A DNA stretch of 64,000 nt. It comes from Rhodamnia argentea (Eukaryota; Streptophyta; Magnoliopsida; Myrtales; Myrtaceae). Below are positions 49,845-61,958 of the stretch, piece after piece. The notes under the pieces were generated by a model. The model did not search any database and was not told the origin of the DNA. It saw only the letters and a list, made by a program, of their open reading frames with translations. The stretch spans positions 30,745,294-30,809,293 of the forward strand of contig NC_063155.1 in assembly GCF_020921035.1 (NCBI RefSeq). Direction: 5' to 3'. Numbering within the stretch: the first letter of the stretch is position 1; every line of letters starts with the position of its first letter. Both the position numbers and the translations under genes were made by a program.

Positions 49845-51046
49845 CCCGAGTGCTTTAGTCCGTCTACAAAAAAGAGAGATTGGAAATTTGCCCATCTTCA
49901 CCAAGTCATTATCTTTAAGCGACGGACAAGGAATGAACTGAAAGTATGAGCACGGAGCTCAAAGAACATGAGATGCGAAGTTGGGATGATGAGCCACTTA
50001 AACAAGTTTTAACAGGAGGTTTAGATCCTAATCATTGGACATCTATAATAAACATATAAATACATCATTAAACCTTCATTTCCAGAGTGAAGCCTGTTGA
50101 TATTGGAAACAGTTAAATTCTGTGAATACTCATGTAGTCGTAAACTCGCAGTTTTTTACTAGCACATATCGAGCTAGTCGCTGTCCCAAGTACTTTAACA
50201 ACATGACAACATATTAACAAACTTACGATCGCAAATGCATGACCCATGATTTTAATGATGATCAGGACGCAAAATCATATCTAAAACGTGTACGACAAAA
50301 TTCTATCCGTAATCGCGGGACCGAGAGATGACACTAGAGAAGTTTGATTCCCTAGCGCCTTTAGATCAAGCATACAAACTGTTTCCTCGCCATAATGTGG
50401 CTCGAGCTCCACGACAACAAAGCTTTAGAACCAAAGCTCACGCAGGAGCTAAGTCATGAACGATATGACATTTACCGAAAAAAGGGAGCAGCTGTATCTT
50501 TCCAAATTCCACTGGACAGAACGTCCTAGGTCGATTAAACTAATGTTCGAGAGAAAGAGATTTAAGTGGGATTTCCCTAGATTTCCACTTACCCAGTTTG
50601 ATGTCCCAAACTTTTGGCTTCTACTAAACTCTGCTCCTTGACAAGGAGGAAGGGTCACCCGAGACGCGGTCGATGCGCTTATCAAAGATATTATATTACT
50701 CCCTCGAGTTCGCAAAAGCATTCGCATATGCCTTCGTATTTCCCTATTAGCCCTTTCCAACAAATTTAGCACATACGATCCACAAAAGTTAGTTAAAGCG
50801 AGGGGCGCGCATCAGAAGCTGCAATCGCGTCGGACAAGGACAAAATTTTCCGTTCACAAGCACTCACGGACGCCCAACGGCATTCTTTTTTCGTTGATGA
50901 CATCAAAAGAAGCTCCAAAAGTTATAGTTTTGAATTCAGTCGCCACTAGCTGGCAGCTCTTCTGTAACCAGAAATGCCGGGTTGACCTCCGTTTGGTCAA
51001 GTCTTCCGAGCTAGAATAGAGTTGTAACCTATACGTCCGTCGACAC
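49845..51046. other. Intergenic, nothing recognised
   Basis: Overlapping short frames around 50450-50770 on both strands have no domain. No RNA gene seen. Confidence 0.4.
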
Positions 51047-51055
51047 GTGTTTCAT

Positions 51056-51728
51056 GGGAGAAGTGTCAAAAAAGTCCTAAACTTATTATGTTAGTGTCAA
51101 TTCAGTCCTAAATCTTTTTTGGTGCCAATTCAGTTCTAAACCTTTTGTATTGGTGTCAATTAAGTCCTAAACCTTTTATTAGTGTCAATTCAGTCCTAAA
51201 GCTTTTATAATAGTGCCAATTTAGTCCTAAAAATTTTGTATTTATGCCAATTGAGTTAATCCGATCAATTTTGATCGAAAATCGCTGACGTGGACATCGA
51301 TTGTCTTACATGGCACGGCTAGCGCTAACTTGGATATTTTTTTAATATTATTTTAATATTTTAAATAATTTTTTAAACATTTTTTTTTGTTTTTTTCAAA
51401 ATTATTTTTAGAAATTATTTAAAATATCAAAAAAATATTTAAAAAAATCCACGTTAGCGCCAACCGTGCCATGTAGGATAATTGATGTCCATGCCAGTGA
51501 TTTCCAATCAAAATTAGCCGAATTGACTCAATTGGCTTAAATATAAAATTTTTAGGACTAATTGGCACTATTATAAAAGCTTTAGGACCGAATTGGCACT
51601 AATAAAAGGTTTAAGACTTAATTGACACCAATACAAAAGGTTTAGGACTGAATTGACACCAAAAAAAGGTTTAAAACTGAATTGGCACTTATATAATAGG
51701 TTTAAGACTTTTTTGACACTTTTCCCCC
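51056..51728. mobile_element. Mutator-like MITE with 9-10 bp target duplication
   Basis: Long inverted arms (about 300 bp) built from iterations of CAATT(C/T)AGTCCTAAA with GTGTCAA or GTGCCAA. Termini are GGGAGAAGTGTC and, on the complement, GGGGGAAAAGTGTC. Directly outside, CGTGTTTCAT occurs at 51046-51055 and at 51728-51737, so the target duplication is 9 bp, or 10 if the shared C is counted. That length is the Mutator hallmark. The centre is AT-rich (about 51330-51450), with no coding capacity. The same arm phrase appears at 21275-21345. Confidence 0.88.
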
Positions 51729-51737
51729 GTGTTTCAT

Positions 51738-53579
51738 AATTACAACACTTTGGAAATGGGATAGTTCGGAAGAAGGCTCTTTCGATAGACAGAAGAAGAA
51801 TCCAAGCTTCTGTAGAATTAGAATTTGAGTCTATTTGTTGGACCGTCCTCATCGAGACATAAACCGAAGTCTCAACGGACAATACAATAAGGGAGTTCTA
51901 TGAAAGGGCCCTATGTTGGGTTGTTCTTGTTCGGAACAGAAAAGCTTGTTCTGTTTTCTTTTCCATCCTTCCTTTTAGTTATGCATGAGCGCCAAGGATT
52001 TTTCCGAACATAGAGCGAATAAATGAACACGATGCAACAACTCCCCTTGTCTCTGCCGGGCCGTGCAACACGAGTGGAGTGACTCAGCGCAATTTCACTT
52101 GATGAGAATCCCTCACCTTAAAATGAGTTCCTCAGCCTAAATACTGAGTGCATTCAGTGTCGGAACTCAATTATCGAATGAGTTTTCGATTGTTAGGTAG
52201 ATCCACCAGAGCATGTACCAGGACTGGACTTCGTGGTGCTCATCGGTCGCATTCAGCAGTTAAATCCGCAACGTCTTCCACTGATCTTAAGATCTGATAA
52301 TGGCCTATAGATGGCTCAAGAACCTTATCCCTGAATATAACTAATGGGGGACCAGATGAATGGTTTTACAGACAGAATAACCAAATTGGTTTCCATCACA
52401 GGACCTACTAGATATGAATTATTGCCGTAGGAAGTTTCAAATTTGCACAAGCACGTACTTCAGCTATCCTATCTGCTCGAGGTGCCATATATCACCCAAG
52501 ATTACACGTAAGAGCATAAGAGATAAAAAGGCGATTCACGCCATAAAAAAGGCGACGAAGGGATCCAAGTGCATGAAAGTAAGCCATGAGGGGCTTTTGG
52601 TGGCGCAAGAGCACAAAGACCCTTGAATTTGCACCACTAGCTCTTTCAAAAGGGTGGTTGGTGGAAGTGTGAACGTGCAACTCTCACATGAGATCTAAAG
52701 ATTATCATTTTGAGCCTCATTCTTGCTTTGTGCTTCCCTTCTATCACGAGCATTCAAAATCCTACAGCCACTTCTAAGAATATAAGCACAAAATTGCCAC
52801 CCAATGAACATAGAAAAAATCTGACGCTTCCCAGAAACTGGAAAGGGAAAATCCTGGGGTTCGCTACTCCGTATTACACAGAAGGCCATATACTTTGGCA
52901 GCCAAATCGAAAACTTTCCAAAAGAAAAATTCACGATATCAGATAAATCTCAGAGGCTGGAAATTGGTCAAAGAGAGATCTTACCACCAACCACATGACA
53001 TGGCAAATTGGCAAGGAGAGAGGCTTTTCATGACCTTGTAGTATCATGCCCACTTTTGCACGGGTAACTCGGCTTTTTTCAGTTGAGGCAGCAACATCCG
53101 TCTCCGTGAACTTCGACACCAAGTGCAAGCTACTGCTCCTATTGACAGATGACCAGCCCGCAACTTCATTTTCCTCTGTCCCTCCCTCCTTGTGTCCTTC
53201 CTTCCTGCTTAGTGTTGTTCACTCTCTTATGCAGTTCCTCTTTCTGCTTCTTTCTTTCATCTCGCAGACAAACTCTACAACCTAATGACTGCTTTGGCTA
53301 ATGGTCTCTTGTATTTCTTATCTTGACCCTACAATACTACTATGGCCACATTAAACACTCTCAATCCCAAGCAATTCGCCAGAAGAAACTACACAATGAA
53401 ATCTACACGGACTAGGATCAAAACAAATCTCTACTGGCATAAACTCTTGGCTTACTGACTCCTCTCCATTAGAGGAGGCATGAATGCTAAAAAAAATTTG
53501 CCTACAGGACCTTCCCTAACCTAAGTTTCCAAAAAAATGTCCCCATATCAGAGACAACCGGCTGCATGTCTCATGAGAA
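51738..53579. other. Intergenic, nothing recognised
   Basis: Several 60-80 codon frames, none with a domain. The part next to 53579 is probably the Sec14-gene 3'UTR. Confidence 0.4.
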
Positions 53580-56500
53580 CTATAAGGGACGGTGCTCTGG
53601 ATCAGATAGCAGAGTAACCAAGGCAAGCAACATAAGGATGACAAGCATAGCTGTTTTCACCGCCAAGTCCCAGTTAGCATTGCCATCCCTATGCCTCTCA
53701 TAATTATGGACATGAGGTTGCTCCTCTCTGTCCTCAACATCAGAGAAATCAGCCCCAGAATTTGGGCTCTCAGTCTCAGAACGCTGCTGCACATCACAAT
53801 TGCTCATGATTCTACAGCTCGTGCAATTGCAATTGCCACCAAGATACAATGGGAGTGTCTGAAGACTCTCGGCAAGAACCTTCTGATAATTTTCTCCATG
53901 AATCCTCAGCTTCTCTCGGGTGGAAGGTCTCAGAACCTGACAGAGAAAGAGACTTACTACTTTAGCAAGTTTCAAAAGTATCTAAGATGCCACCAGAATA
54001 GTACAGCAGGAAAACTTGGTGCTAGAGAATCCTATATTATTTCAACATTACCTGTACTAGAGTCTGGCAAATAACTCGCAAAACAGGGCGAAGTCGTATA
54101 ACAAACACACAACCAAGCCGGCCTGGGTAATGATCTTGCAGAAGGAATAAACAAGATCTTATTATTTGCATGGGGATTCTATATGGAGATAAACCCTGAC
54201 AGTCAACGACAACGGTAATTCGGGTACTGTCAGAATTAACCAAGCGAAGCACTCCGCATTCCACCTGAGATACTGCATGGCAACCATTTCAACCCATGAA
54301 TATATCCTCCGAAAAGTAAAAGTACAGTGAATGTAAACTTGAAGTAATAACGACTGGTCTATTAAACTACAAAGTTATGCTAATTCAAGGAAAAAAAACA
54401 TACATATCATGCACTTACGCAAATTAAGCAATCGAGCAAAAAGACAGGCATATAGTTATTGACCTGCATATCCTCAGTCACAATCACGACGGTCAGATAA
54501 ATACTTGTGATCAGAGCAACTCTTGCACGAAATTCAGGTTTGACAAAAGATTGTTTCATATCTAAACTGGTATCAAAGTACAGAGTTACTTAAAAGGGTG
54601 ATTTGATTAATCTTGTCATAATTATACTTTTCAACACAAGAATCCTCATATGATAGAAATACAAAAGCAGGTCATAAAGACAATGTAGTTAAGGATGTAT
54701 GACTGACCCTTATACATGACATTATATACCCAACTTCAAAAGGGAAAGAACAAAGAGACAATTATTAATCTCATTACTCAAAGGGCTAGAGCTTAGGAAA
54801 AATGAACAAGCAATTAAGAGAGCAACAAAACATACTGACAGCTTGAGAGAAGCGAGGTCTCTCGTGTGGTGGCAAGCTGATGAAAGCCAAGCCAAGCCGC
54901 ACTATGAGACATGGCCTATGTCTCAAATCAACTCCATGCCAGAAGAGCAAATTCGACCAAACCTCAAGTTCTTCCTCGGTGAGGAGTCTGTAAGTTTCCC
55001 TCCAAAGAATTGTCCTCTTAATTGAGGACACCAAGGATGAGAAATCACCATTTGCGGCAACATGAAATCTACGGAGCTCATCCTCATCCATTCTGCAAAA
55101 GCATTACCAAATGTTACCATGCTTCAACCAAACTGACATACTTGAGAAAGAATGAGTAATTGGAGAATCAATCAGTGGCAATATAAAGAAATGACCATGA
55201 ATTCTTCGCTCGACAAAAGTTATCATCAAGTATTCATTTTATATTCTGATACTTCCAAAGTTCAATCAAAGTACTCCGCTGCTGTGCTGAACATGGTTAG
55301 TGAACTTACCTGTCTGGCAAGGTAATCCCTTGATCTTCCAGTTCTTTATGCAAACTGACTAACCAATTTTCTGATGCTAGAATCTGAGGAGCTTCATTGC
55401 AGATCCTGTAAATGAGACTATTCTTATGAGCATCAACAGCGGAGACATCACATCTGACTTAGAGGAAGGGAGGATTCGGATGGAACTTCAAGAAAAACCA
55501 TGAAAGTTTACTCACCAACCTCGTAAATGTCCCCCCCCAAACCAAAAAAAAAAAACTCGTAAATGTACAATTGCAACACATTCAGAGAAAGAAGAACATA
55601 ACAGAAAGCAACAGCAAAGCAATTTGATATTGTTAACCACAATCTTATTCTCACTACTAGTGGGAGTTCAACTAGAGAATTGAATCATTGCTTACAGCAA
55701 GGCAGGGGTATAAGCCACGACTCAAGTCTCAACAAATTCTTTATCTTGGATATTCAGAGAGTACATTTGATTTTTCAGATAACCTTATCAACATGCAATT
55801 AAAGTGCTGCCCCTTTTTCTTCTAAATTCAACATAAACATCATCCATTCATAGATTAGCACATAAGAATGAGCATGTTAATCATTATGCCGATACAAATA
55901 ATTGTCCTTAACTTTCAATCAATAACTAGAAAGACATCTGAAGTCAATCTCAAGTTTGGTCCCTTACATGCACTTGGCATCTGAAGAATGCTGCAAAGTA
56001 GCCGGATCTGAACGTACATTAGAATATTCTTGGCAATCGCTCACAGCATCCAAACTTTCAGAGGTAGGCTCTTCTTGATCAGAGAATGCTGTAGCTACTG
56101 ATAGAACTAATAGAGGCCTGGACAATGTCTGACAACATGAAATCACTTAATTGACATTAAATGAGATGAAAACAAATTGCACACATTAAAGTAAGCTAAA
56201 TCTTTAAGTCTGTGATATTTTTGTTAATTAGCTGAGACTATGCCCTCAGTGCCCAAAAAGGAACTTCAGAAATTTCCCTATAGAGTTGATAAAACTGGCC
56301 AACCATACGTACATAGACAATATCCAAGCAAAGTTAGGCATCTGGAGATAATATTGCTCCTTCTAAATCATGTCAATCATATCCAAAGGACAACACAACG
56401 AGCTAAAAGAACACAGCCACTTCCATTATTGCATTAGACTCCAAAAGAATGCATTAGTTATTGCAAATAAATTTCTCTACAGTCTCAGGATATGTGTTAA

Positions 56501-56988
56501 GTAGCTTTCTTTTGAAATTTTCCATCTTGAATAAGCAATCAAGATCAATAATGGAGTGAACAAACCTGCATGCCTTTTACCAAACCCCTGAAGGGAGCCC
56601 ATCTCTGTAGCCACTTTAATGGTGGGTAACAGAGAAGTTGTAAAGCCTGAAGACCGCGCCAAGCAATTGGACACTTGGCCCTGGAAAACCTCCTCACAGA
56701 TTCTAGTGCTGCAACTTTGAGCAAAAAGAATGCTAAATCACCAAATACACTGCTTCTAATTCGGCCATGTCCCAGGGAAGCTATGTGCCTGTAATTGAAT
56801 TTATTTTTTGAGAATGTTTTTGGCCTTGATGCAACCAGAGACGTCTGAGAAACCTTTTTCCCAGGAACAAAACTAGTGGTTTCAGGGTTTTTGTTCAGGG
56901 TGGAATTATGCCGTGAGTCTTCCATCGAGATGCCTCGACCAGATATCCGGTTCCAGTCAACGGGTAAGACCGAGAGTAACTCCAACAT
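53580..56988 (-). CDS. Sec14-like CRAL-TRIO protein with C-terminal membrane anchor
   Basis: Predicted 504-aa (or 483-aa) phosphoinositide/lipid-transfer-type protein. Exons 56988-56566, 56128-55968, 55405-55310, 55092-54836, 54272-54052 and 53936-53580 join in frame, stop TAG. A conserved-looking N-terminal stretch (VAALESVRRFSRAKCP, LCYPPLKWLQRWAPF) precedes an acidic linker. The Sec14 region (residues about 200-430) shows GLAFISLPPHERPRFSQAV, then ITVVVDCQGLSPYRIPM and LCQ-like lipid-pocket strands, ending YQKVLAESLQTLPLYLGG, which matches the usual LP.EYGG tail of CRAL-TRIO domains. One hydrophobic segment (about 476-495, AVKTAMLVILMLLALVTLL) lies at the C-terminus, suggesting tail anchoring. 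The start is uncertain: an in-frame ATG at 56925 (MEDSRHN) may be used instead. I recall Arabidopsis At3g46450 as a similar SEC14 gene. Confidence 0.85.
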
Positions 56989-57010
56989 ACATAACTAATC
57001 GAGCTGCCAT
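56957..57010 (-). promoter_or_regulatory. Upstream ORF of 17 codons in the Sec14 leader
   Basis: ATG at 57010 (context GAAGAATGGC, a strong plant context) opens a 17-codon frame ending TGA at 56957. It overlaps the main-frame ATG at 56988 in another frame and ends 32 nt before the alternative ATG at 56925. If transcribed, it would favour the second start or repress translation. Confidence 0.45.
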
Positions 57011-58338
57011 TCTTCTTCAACCGCTTCACAGCTTTCGACAGAAAAGTCTACTCTTGTCAAGACATCAACCTGCCCAAGTCAATAAGCGACACTACTACAC
57101 TGGATTATCATTCATAATATCCTTAGGGCAAAGAAAATACTCCTAAAACTTAACTGAAAAAATGACACCCAATACACAAAAAACTCACGGATAAATTCCT
57201 GAGATAACAATCGAGTGGCCACCCTAATAAGTTAGATGCTACGATACAACAGTCTGCATGCCTCCATTGCGAAATTCTAAAACTCTGCTAACTAAAATCA
57301 GAGATTCGTCATTGGTATAGGAACTTCACCGATGTGTAGGTAAATCATGGATATGTTGAATCGCCTGCCTCCATCAGGATCAGTCCATATAGTTCACATC
57401 AACAATTTCCGCGACCAGACCATTCAGGATAAGAAAGAAATAAACATGACCATTTTTTTTGTCAACAGTCTTCTTTTCTGCGTGATAACTTGCCCATTTA
57501 AACTGATGGACAAAGAGGTGAGGTCTCGTAATGAGAGATCACCTCTATCGAGAAAGTCAGACTGAATTTGGAATGCGAAACTTATCCAGGTTCAATCAGC
57601 TAACTAGGTATGGCTACCAAATCAGACCAACGATTTAGAATCGGAGTAAGAATTCGAAAAAGTTCGCAAAAAAAAAAAAAAAATTGAGCAAGAAGAGCTT
57701 TACCTGGGAGAAGATCTCATCAAAGCGAAACAGCACCTTCCGAAAACGAAAGAAGAAAACCAGTTCGGACTTCTCAGGGAGCTTGTCGCTGGATGCAGAT
57801 GCGAGTGAATCGAAACCTGACCGTCAGCGTCAATGCTGAAGGAAAGCGGAAAGAAGACAAGCAGAAGCAGGTGAAGAAAGTGCGGCCCACCCGAGAGACA
57901 TGGAGGCCAGAGGACAGCTCACCTGAACTGTAGCCCCAGCCAGTCTTGGGCCGTCGTCCGACATCACATGCCACGCGTGGTCGGTTGATATTGCTTCGGA
58001 GTTCGATTGAACGGAGCCGGATTGTAGAATTAGGTGCGTAATTGCAATTTTGCTCCCTTAAGAGCTTAGTTTTACATGGAAAGCTAATGCTTAGCACATG
58101 TTACTTCCTTGTTTTGTGGACCGCCTTTCTTATTTGATAATTTCCTCTGTCATGCGATTCAGCACTAAATGGACAAAAATTAAACGAATCTCTCGAATTA
58201 TTTAATTTCTGACATGTATAATCTGAATCATATGATCATTATATTTTTTCCAACTTGAAATATTTTCATTTTATAACTTGGAAGGAAAAATCCCTGAAGT
58301 AAAACAAGAAACTAGCACCGTATACACGCTCGTTGTGA
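57011..58338. other. Sec14 5'UTR/promoter and intergenic DNA
   Basis: On the minus strand TCTTCTCCCAG|GTAAAGC near 57703 looks like a leader-exon donor, so a 5'UTR intron of about 0.7 kb is likely. Beyond 57750 the DNA is GC-richer, as for a promoter/first exon. Nothing else is recognised. Confidence 0.4.
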
Positions 58339-58467
58339 CACGTGACATCATTGGTATACAAGGGAAAAAAACTCGACAGTGATCTATATTTGTTCTTGCG
58401 ACCTTGGAAGTCTTTATAAATTAACGAACACGCAAGAAGTCCACGTGCCACTTTGCCAAGACACGTG
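58339..58467. promoter_or_regulatory. Three CACGTG (ABRE/G-box) cores
   Basis: CACGTG at 58339-58344, 58442-58447 and 58462-58467, all with ACGTG ABRE cores, lie 218-346 bp before the VOC-protein start. A TATAAATTA motif sits at 58415-58423. Such ABRE clusters confer response to abscisic acid and drying, which matches the desiccation-induced family downstream. Confidence 0.6.
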
Positions 58468-58618
58468 TACAGCTCCCATGAATTCTTCCATCGACCTCAC
58501 CTACATTCCCCTGAATTGAAGGGGACGGAAGACTGAACGGGGAGCTATCTCAATCGATCTGAGCATCGGGGCTACTCGACAACACGCTCGTTCGTGATCG
58601 GTGTGAACAGAGTCGTTG

Positions 58619-58651
<33 letters not shown>

Positions 58652-58652
58652 C
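58619..58652 (+). repeat. (GTCATC)n-type trinucleotide tract in 5' leader
   Basis: About five GTCATC hexamers, in frame with the downstream coding sequence (Ser codons) but with no ATG before them, so they are most likely 5'UTR. Confidence 0.85.
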
Positions 58653-58684
58653 CGACGCCGGAGGAAGAAGCAGGAGCAAGGAAC

Positions 58685-59592
58685 ATGAATCCGGCATTTG
58701 CGTACACGGTTGTGTACGTCAAGGACGTAGCCAAGTCGGTCGGTTTCTATGCTAAAGCCTTTGGCTATGCCGTCCGCCGCCTCGACGAGTCTCACCGGTC
58801 AGCGATTCTCGCACTATACTTTTTCATGTCGATTCATTCTTAGATGATTTTGTGTATTGCGAATATACACCTCGATCAACGAAATATCCATGTGGAATCG
58901 CTTTAGTCTTGGTCTTGAATTTGGATATGGTGGAGGATAAATCTGATCCGCCCTATTGCGTTTGCCTAATTGGGTTAATTTGAATGGCGGCATTTCCATA
59001 TTTTTTCTGCTCAAGCAATGTGCGATTGATGTAGGTGGGGAGAGCTAGAGACTGGGCAGACCACGATAGCTTTCACGCCACTGCACCAGCGCGAGACGGA
59101 TGATCTGACTGGGGTGGTCCACACTCCTGAGTCCCGCCGAGACCGTCCCCCGATCGAGATTTGCTTCGCTTACCGAGATATCGATGCCGCATACAAGGTT
59201 TGATTATCATTCGGGATTAATTCATAGTCAATCTCAAAAAATGAGAAGGTTGCGTGCGTGCTGCACTTGGTGTTTTGAATGTGACAGAATTGTTATTAGT
59301 TAATTGAAGGAAATCATCCAGCTTAATTAACATATGTGGATCCTTAAACATAGAAGCCTCCTCATCAACCTTGTAATGCTCATAAGACATGATGAATCAA
59401 ATACTTCCTCTGTTACCCATTGTTTCCTTGAATGTTTGCTCACTGGATGAACAGCGGGCGGTGGAGAGCGGCGCGGTGCCGGTGAGCGAGCCGGAGGAGA
59501 AGGAATGGGGACAGAAAGTCGGGTACGTCCGCGACCTCGACGGGATCGTCATCAGGATGGGGAGCTACGTTCAAGCACCAAAACAAGACTAG
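58685..59592 (+). CDS. VOC/glyoxalase-like protein, desiccation-induced DSI-1VOC type
   Basis: Predicted 137-aa single-domain vicinal-oxygen-chelate protein. Exons 58685-58797, 59035-59197 and 59455-59592 join in frame. A stop at 58604 and no earlier ATG fix the start at 58685. The fold shows as the two halves of a VOC domain: FAYTVVYVKDVAKSVGFYAKAFG at the start and ICFAYRDIDAAYKRAVESGAV later, ending KVGYVRDLDGIVIRMGSYV. Short sequence words match plant DSI-1VOC proteins (named from the resurrection plant Xerophyta) and Arabidopsis At1g07645 as I recall them. Whether the metal ligands needed for glyoxalase I activity are kept is doubtful, so enzymatic activity is not assumed. Confidence 0.9.
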
Positions 59593-61902
59593 AAACCTTT
59601 TGAATGAAATCTGCTCCATCAAGCTTATCATCTCTTTTGTACGTTTTTGTATGTTCCTATCTCGAGGACATGGGGCTGATGAGTCTTTAAAGTTTCTGAA
59701 GAAATAAGACGCAAAAAGGCTGGTTGAAATCTGCTCCACCACGCTTATCATTAGTTGAATTCGATTGTACTTTGAAGATGTTTTACAAATGTGAAAGAGT
59801 AGGACCGTGCATCCATGCGCACACGGAGATCGCATCATGACTGGACAGTGAGCTGGTGCTCGAGCAAGGAGGACGAGCAATAACTTGGAATCGACCCACC
59901 CAATATTGACCATTGACCATTGTCTTTGATTTTACAGTATGATCGAATTCTGAGCTGAGAATTCACGAGATTTGATCACTCTCTGCACGATGCACGGTGC
60001 TGGATTATGCGTACTTTAACAAGGGGAAAAGAGGACCCTCCAAAAGACTTTTCGATCGGTGATAATCATCGTGTTCGGACCCCGACATTTCTATGTTCAG
60101 GGAGACCGGGGATGATGCGATTAGCAGGAATTATTATACGCACTGTTGTCGCTGGGATCTGCCCAATTAAATGCTATTCATTGAGCCGAAACAAGTAGTA
60201 ATCATTCAACGTTTTGAAATCCTGGGCGGGGGGAAATGATGCGTGCCGAACTGTAAGTCATTTCCATTCCATTAACCTCTTCCTACCCATGGCTATGCAA
60301 GTCGTAGATTCTTTGAGATGAAAGGGAAAAGGGTAAAGGCGTGTTAGGATCAGAGTGGGCTCACACTTCACAACAAAAGATTAGGTTTGCTTCGCAGCTG
60401 TTTTAGCAAGTTCAATTCCTCATTCTCCTTTCCAGTTTTGACTAACTTTTTATGTAATGGGTCTCCCCTTGAATTTCGAGTTTCAACGTTAAATAGGTTC
60501 TTGTTTTTGCAAGTTCGATTTCTCATTCTCCTTTCAAGTTTTGACCTGAAACTTTTTATGAGTTTTGAATTTCAACCGTTAAATCGATTCTTGGGCATGA
60601 TGCGTTGTGTGGGTACCTCTAAATATATTCATTTAGGCTGTGGTTGATTGGATTTTTGGGGAAAAACTTTTGGAAAAAGGCAAAGGACTTTAAGTTAAAA
60701 AGAGTTCTCTCTAATGAAAATTGTATCTGTTATATTGTAACTTAAAAGTCCATTTTAAAGTAATTTTAGATTAAATAGTGTTTGGAAAAAATATTCTTAC
60801 AAATGACTTTTCTATTCTATATTAAAAAAAAAAAAAACTGAAACCCTTCGTCAACTCTAGCGTAGGGCTCAGACCACCGATGGCCATCATCTAAGGTAAC
60901 ACGACCTCAAATGGCCCCCAGCAATCTCAACAAGGACTGCCTGGGGTCATGCGACCTTCGGCGAGGATGGCAAGACACAAGCGAGGGCCGTTTGAGGTCG
61001 AGTGACCCTAGGCAACCGTCGCCCGGGTTAGCGCGACAGCTAGCGGCGCCAACCTAGTTTGTTGGCAGCATCCAAATCTAGCCTTGCCGACGTGTCGTTC
61101 GCCGTCCTTATGCGGAGAAGATCAACAGTCATAACGAGGGCAAAACGAAGCATGAAAAAATTCGCGAAGGCAATTTTGAAAGGAAAAAAGTGTATTTAAT
61201 CTTAGGAGTGGCCTTCCGCAAATGCTAAATGCCCAACTTGCCTTGTGCTTTCAGCTTTGTCAAGGTCAACATTTGATGAAAGGGGTGGTGGAAAAAAATT
61301 TGACAAACACCCCATAGTTTTCAAGGTGTTCCCAAATGAGGCCATGGGGTTTGGTCACGGTTGAAGCTGGAAAGAACCAAATGGCAGAAACCGCTGGTTT
61401 CAAAGACGAAAATTTACCGAGGATACCCCTGATGCTGGGGGCACTCCTCGCGTTAGTATCCAGTCATTCTAATTTTTCACGAGAGAGTTGCGCATGGTGG
61501 GAATTGCTGCACCATGTGCGGTCATTCACGACGTTTGGTGCGGCGCGAGGGAAGAGGGTGGTCACGCTGTCATCATTCGGTTACACCGCCGACAGCAAAC
61601 GACAAAGTCCGATGAGAGCACTCATGAGGGAAATAATAGAAAGTACTGGCGAGACCCATATGATGGAGGTAATGATGAGCGGAGAAATCATGAGGGGGGA
61701 AGAAGTCAACGCACAATGAAGTGAAGTCCCCGATTCAATCATCTCTTGTAATCCTTTTTATCAGGCCCAGCAACTAGAAAAAGCATAGGATTCCCAAGCG
61801 CTTTTACCAGACATCCCCACAAAAATTTTCAAGTTCGGCCATGATTACTGCAACACTGTGGACGTGTCAGACAGAGACGTGCATGCTCGTGCCTGGTTCA
61901 AG
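59593..61902. other. Intergenic, one probable GC-rich-core repeat
   Basis: About 60640-61320 has an A/T-rich left side, a GC-rich core (60850-61090, with TGACCCTAGGCAACC, GGTCATGCGACC and GAGGTCGAGTGACC words) and an AT-rich right side. This resembles the other GC-cored elements in the window, but I could not match its ends. A 127-codon frame at 61336-61719 has no domain and is not called. Confidence 0.4.
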
Positions 61903-61909
61903 ATTATAT
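61903..61909 (+). promoter_or_regulatory. TATA-box candidate for the CLE gene
   Basis: TTATATA within AGATTATATAGCGC sits 50-56 bp before the CLE-like ATG, a fitting distance for a short 5'UTR. Confidence 0.4.
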
Positions 61910-61958
61910 AGCGCTAAGTGTCAGTGGAAAGAACTTAATCTTGTTTCCCTTGGCGAAA

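Noticed and set aside
58616..58684. Ser-rich N-terminal extension of the VOC protein
   Set aside because: The frame is open but contains no ATG, and a stop lies at 58604, so the repeat is 5'UTR unless a non-AUG start is used.
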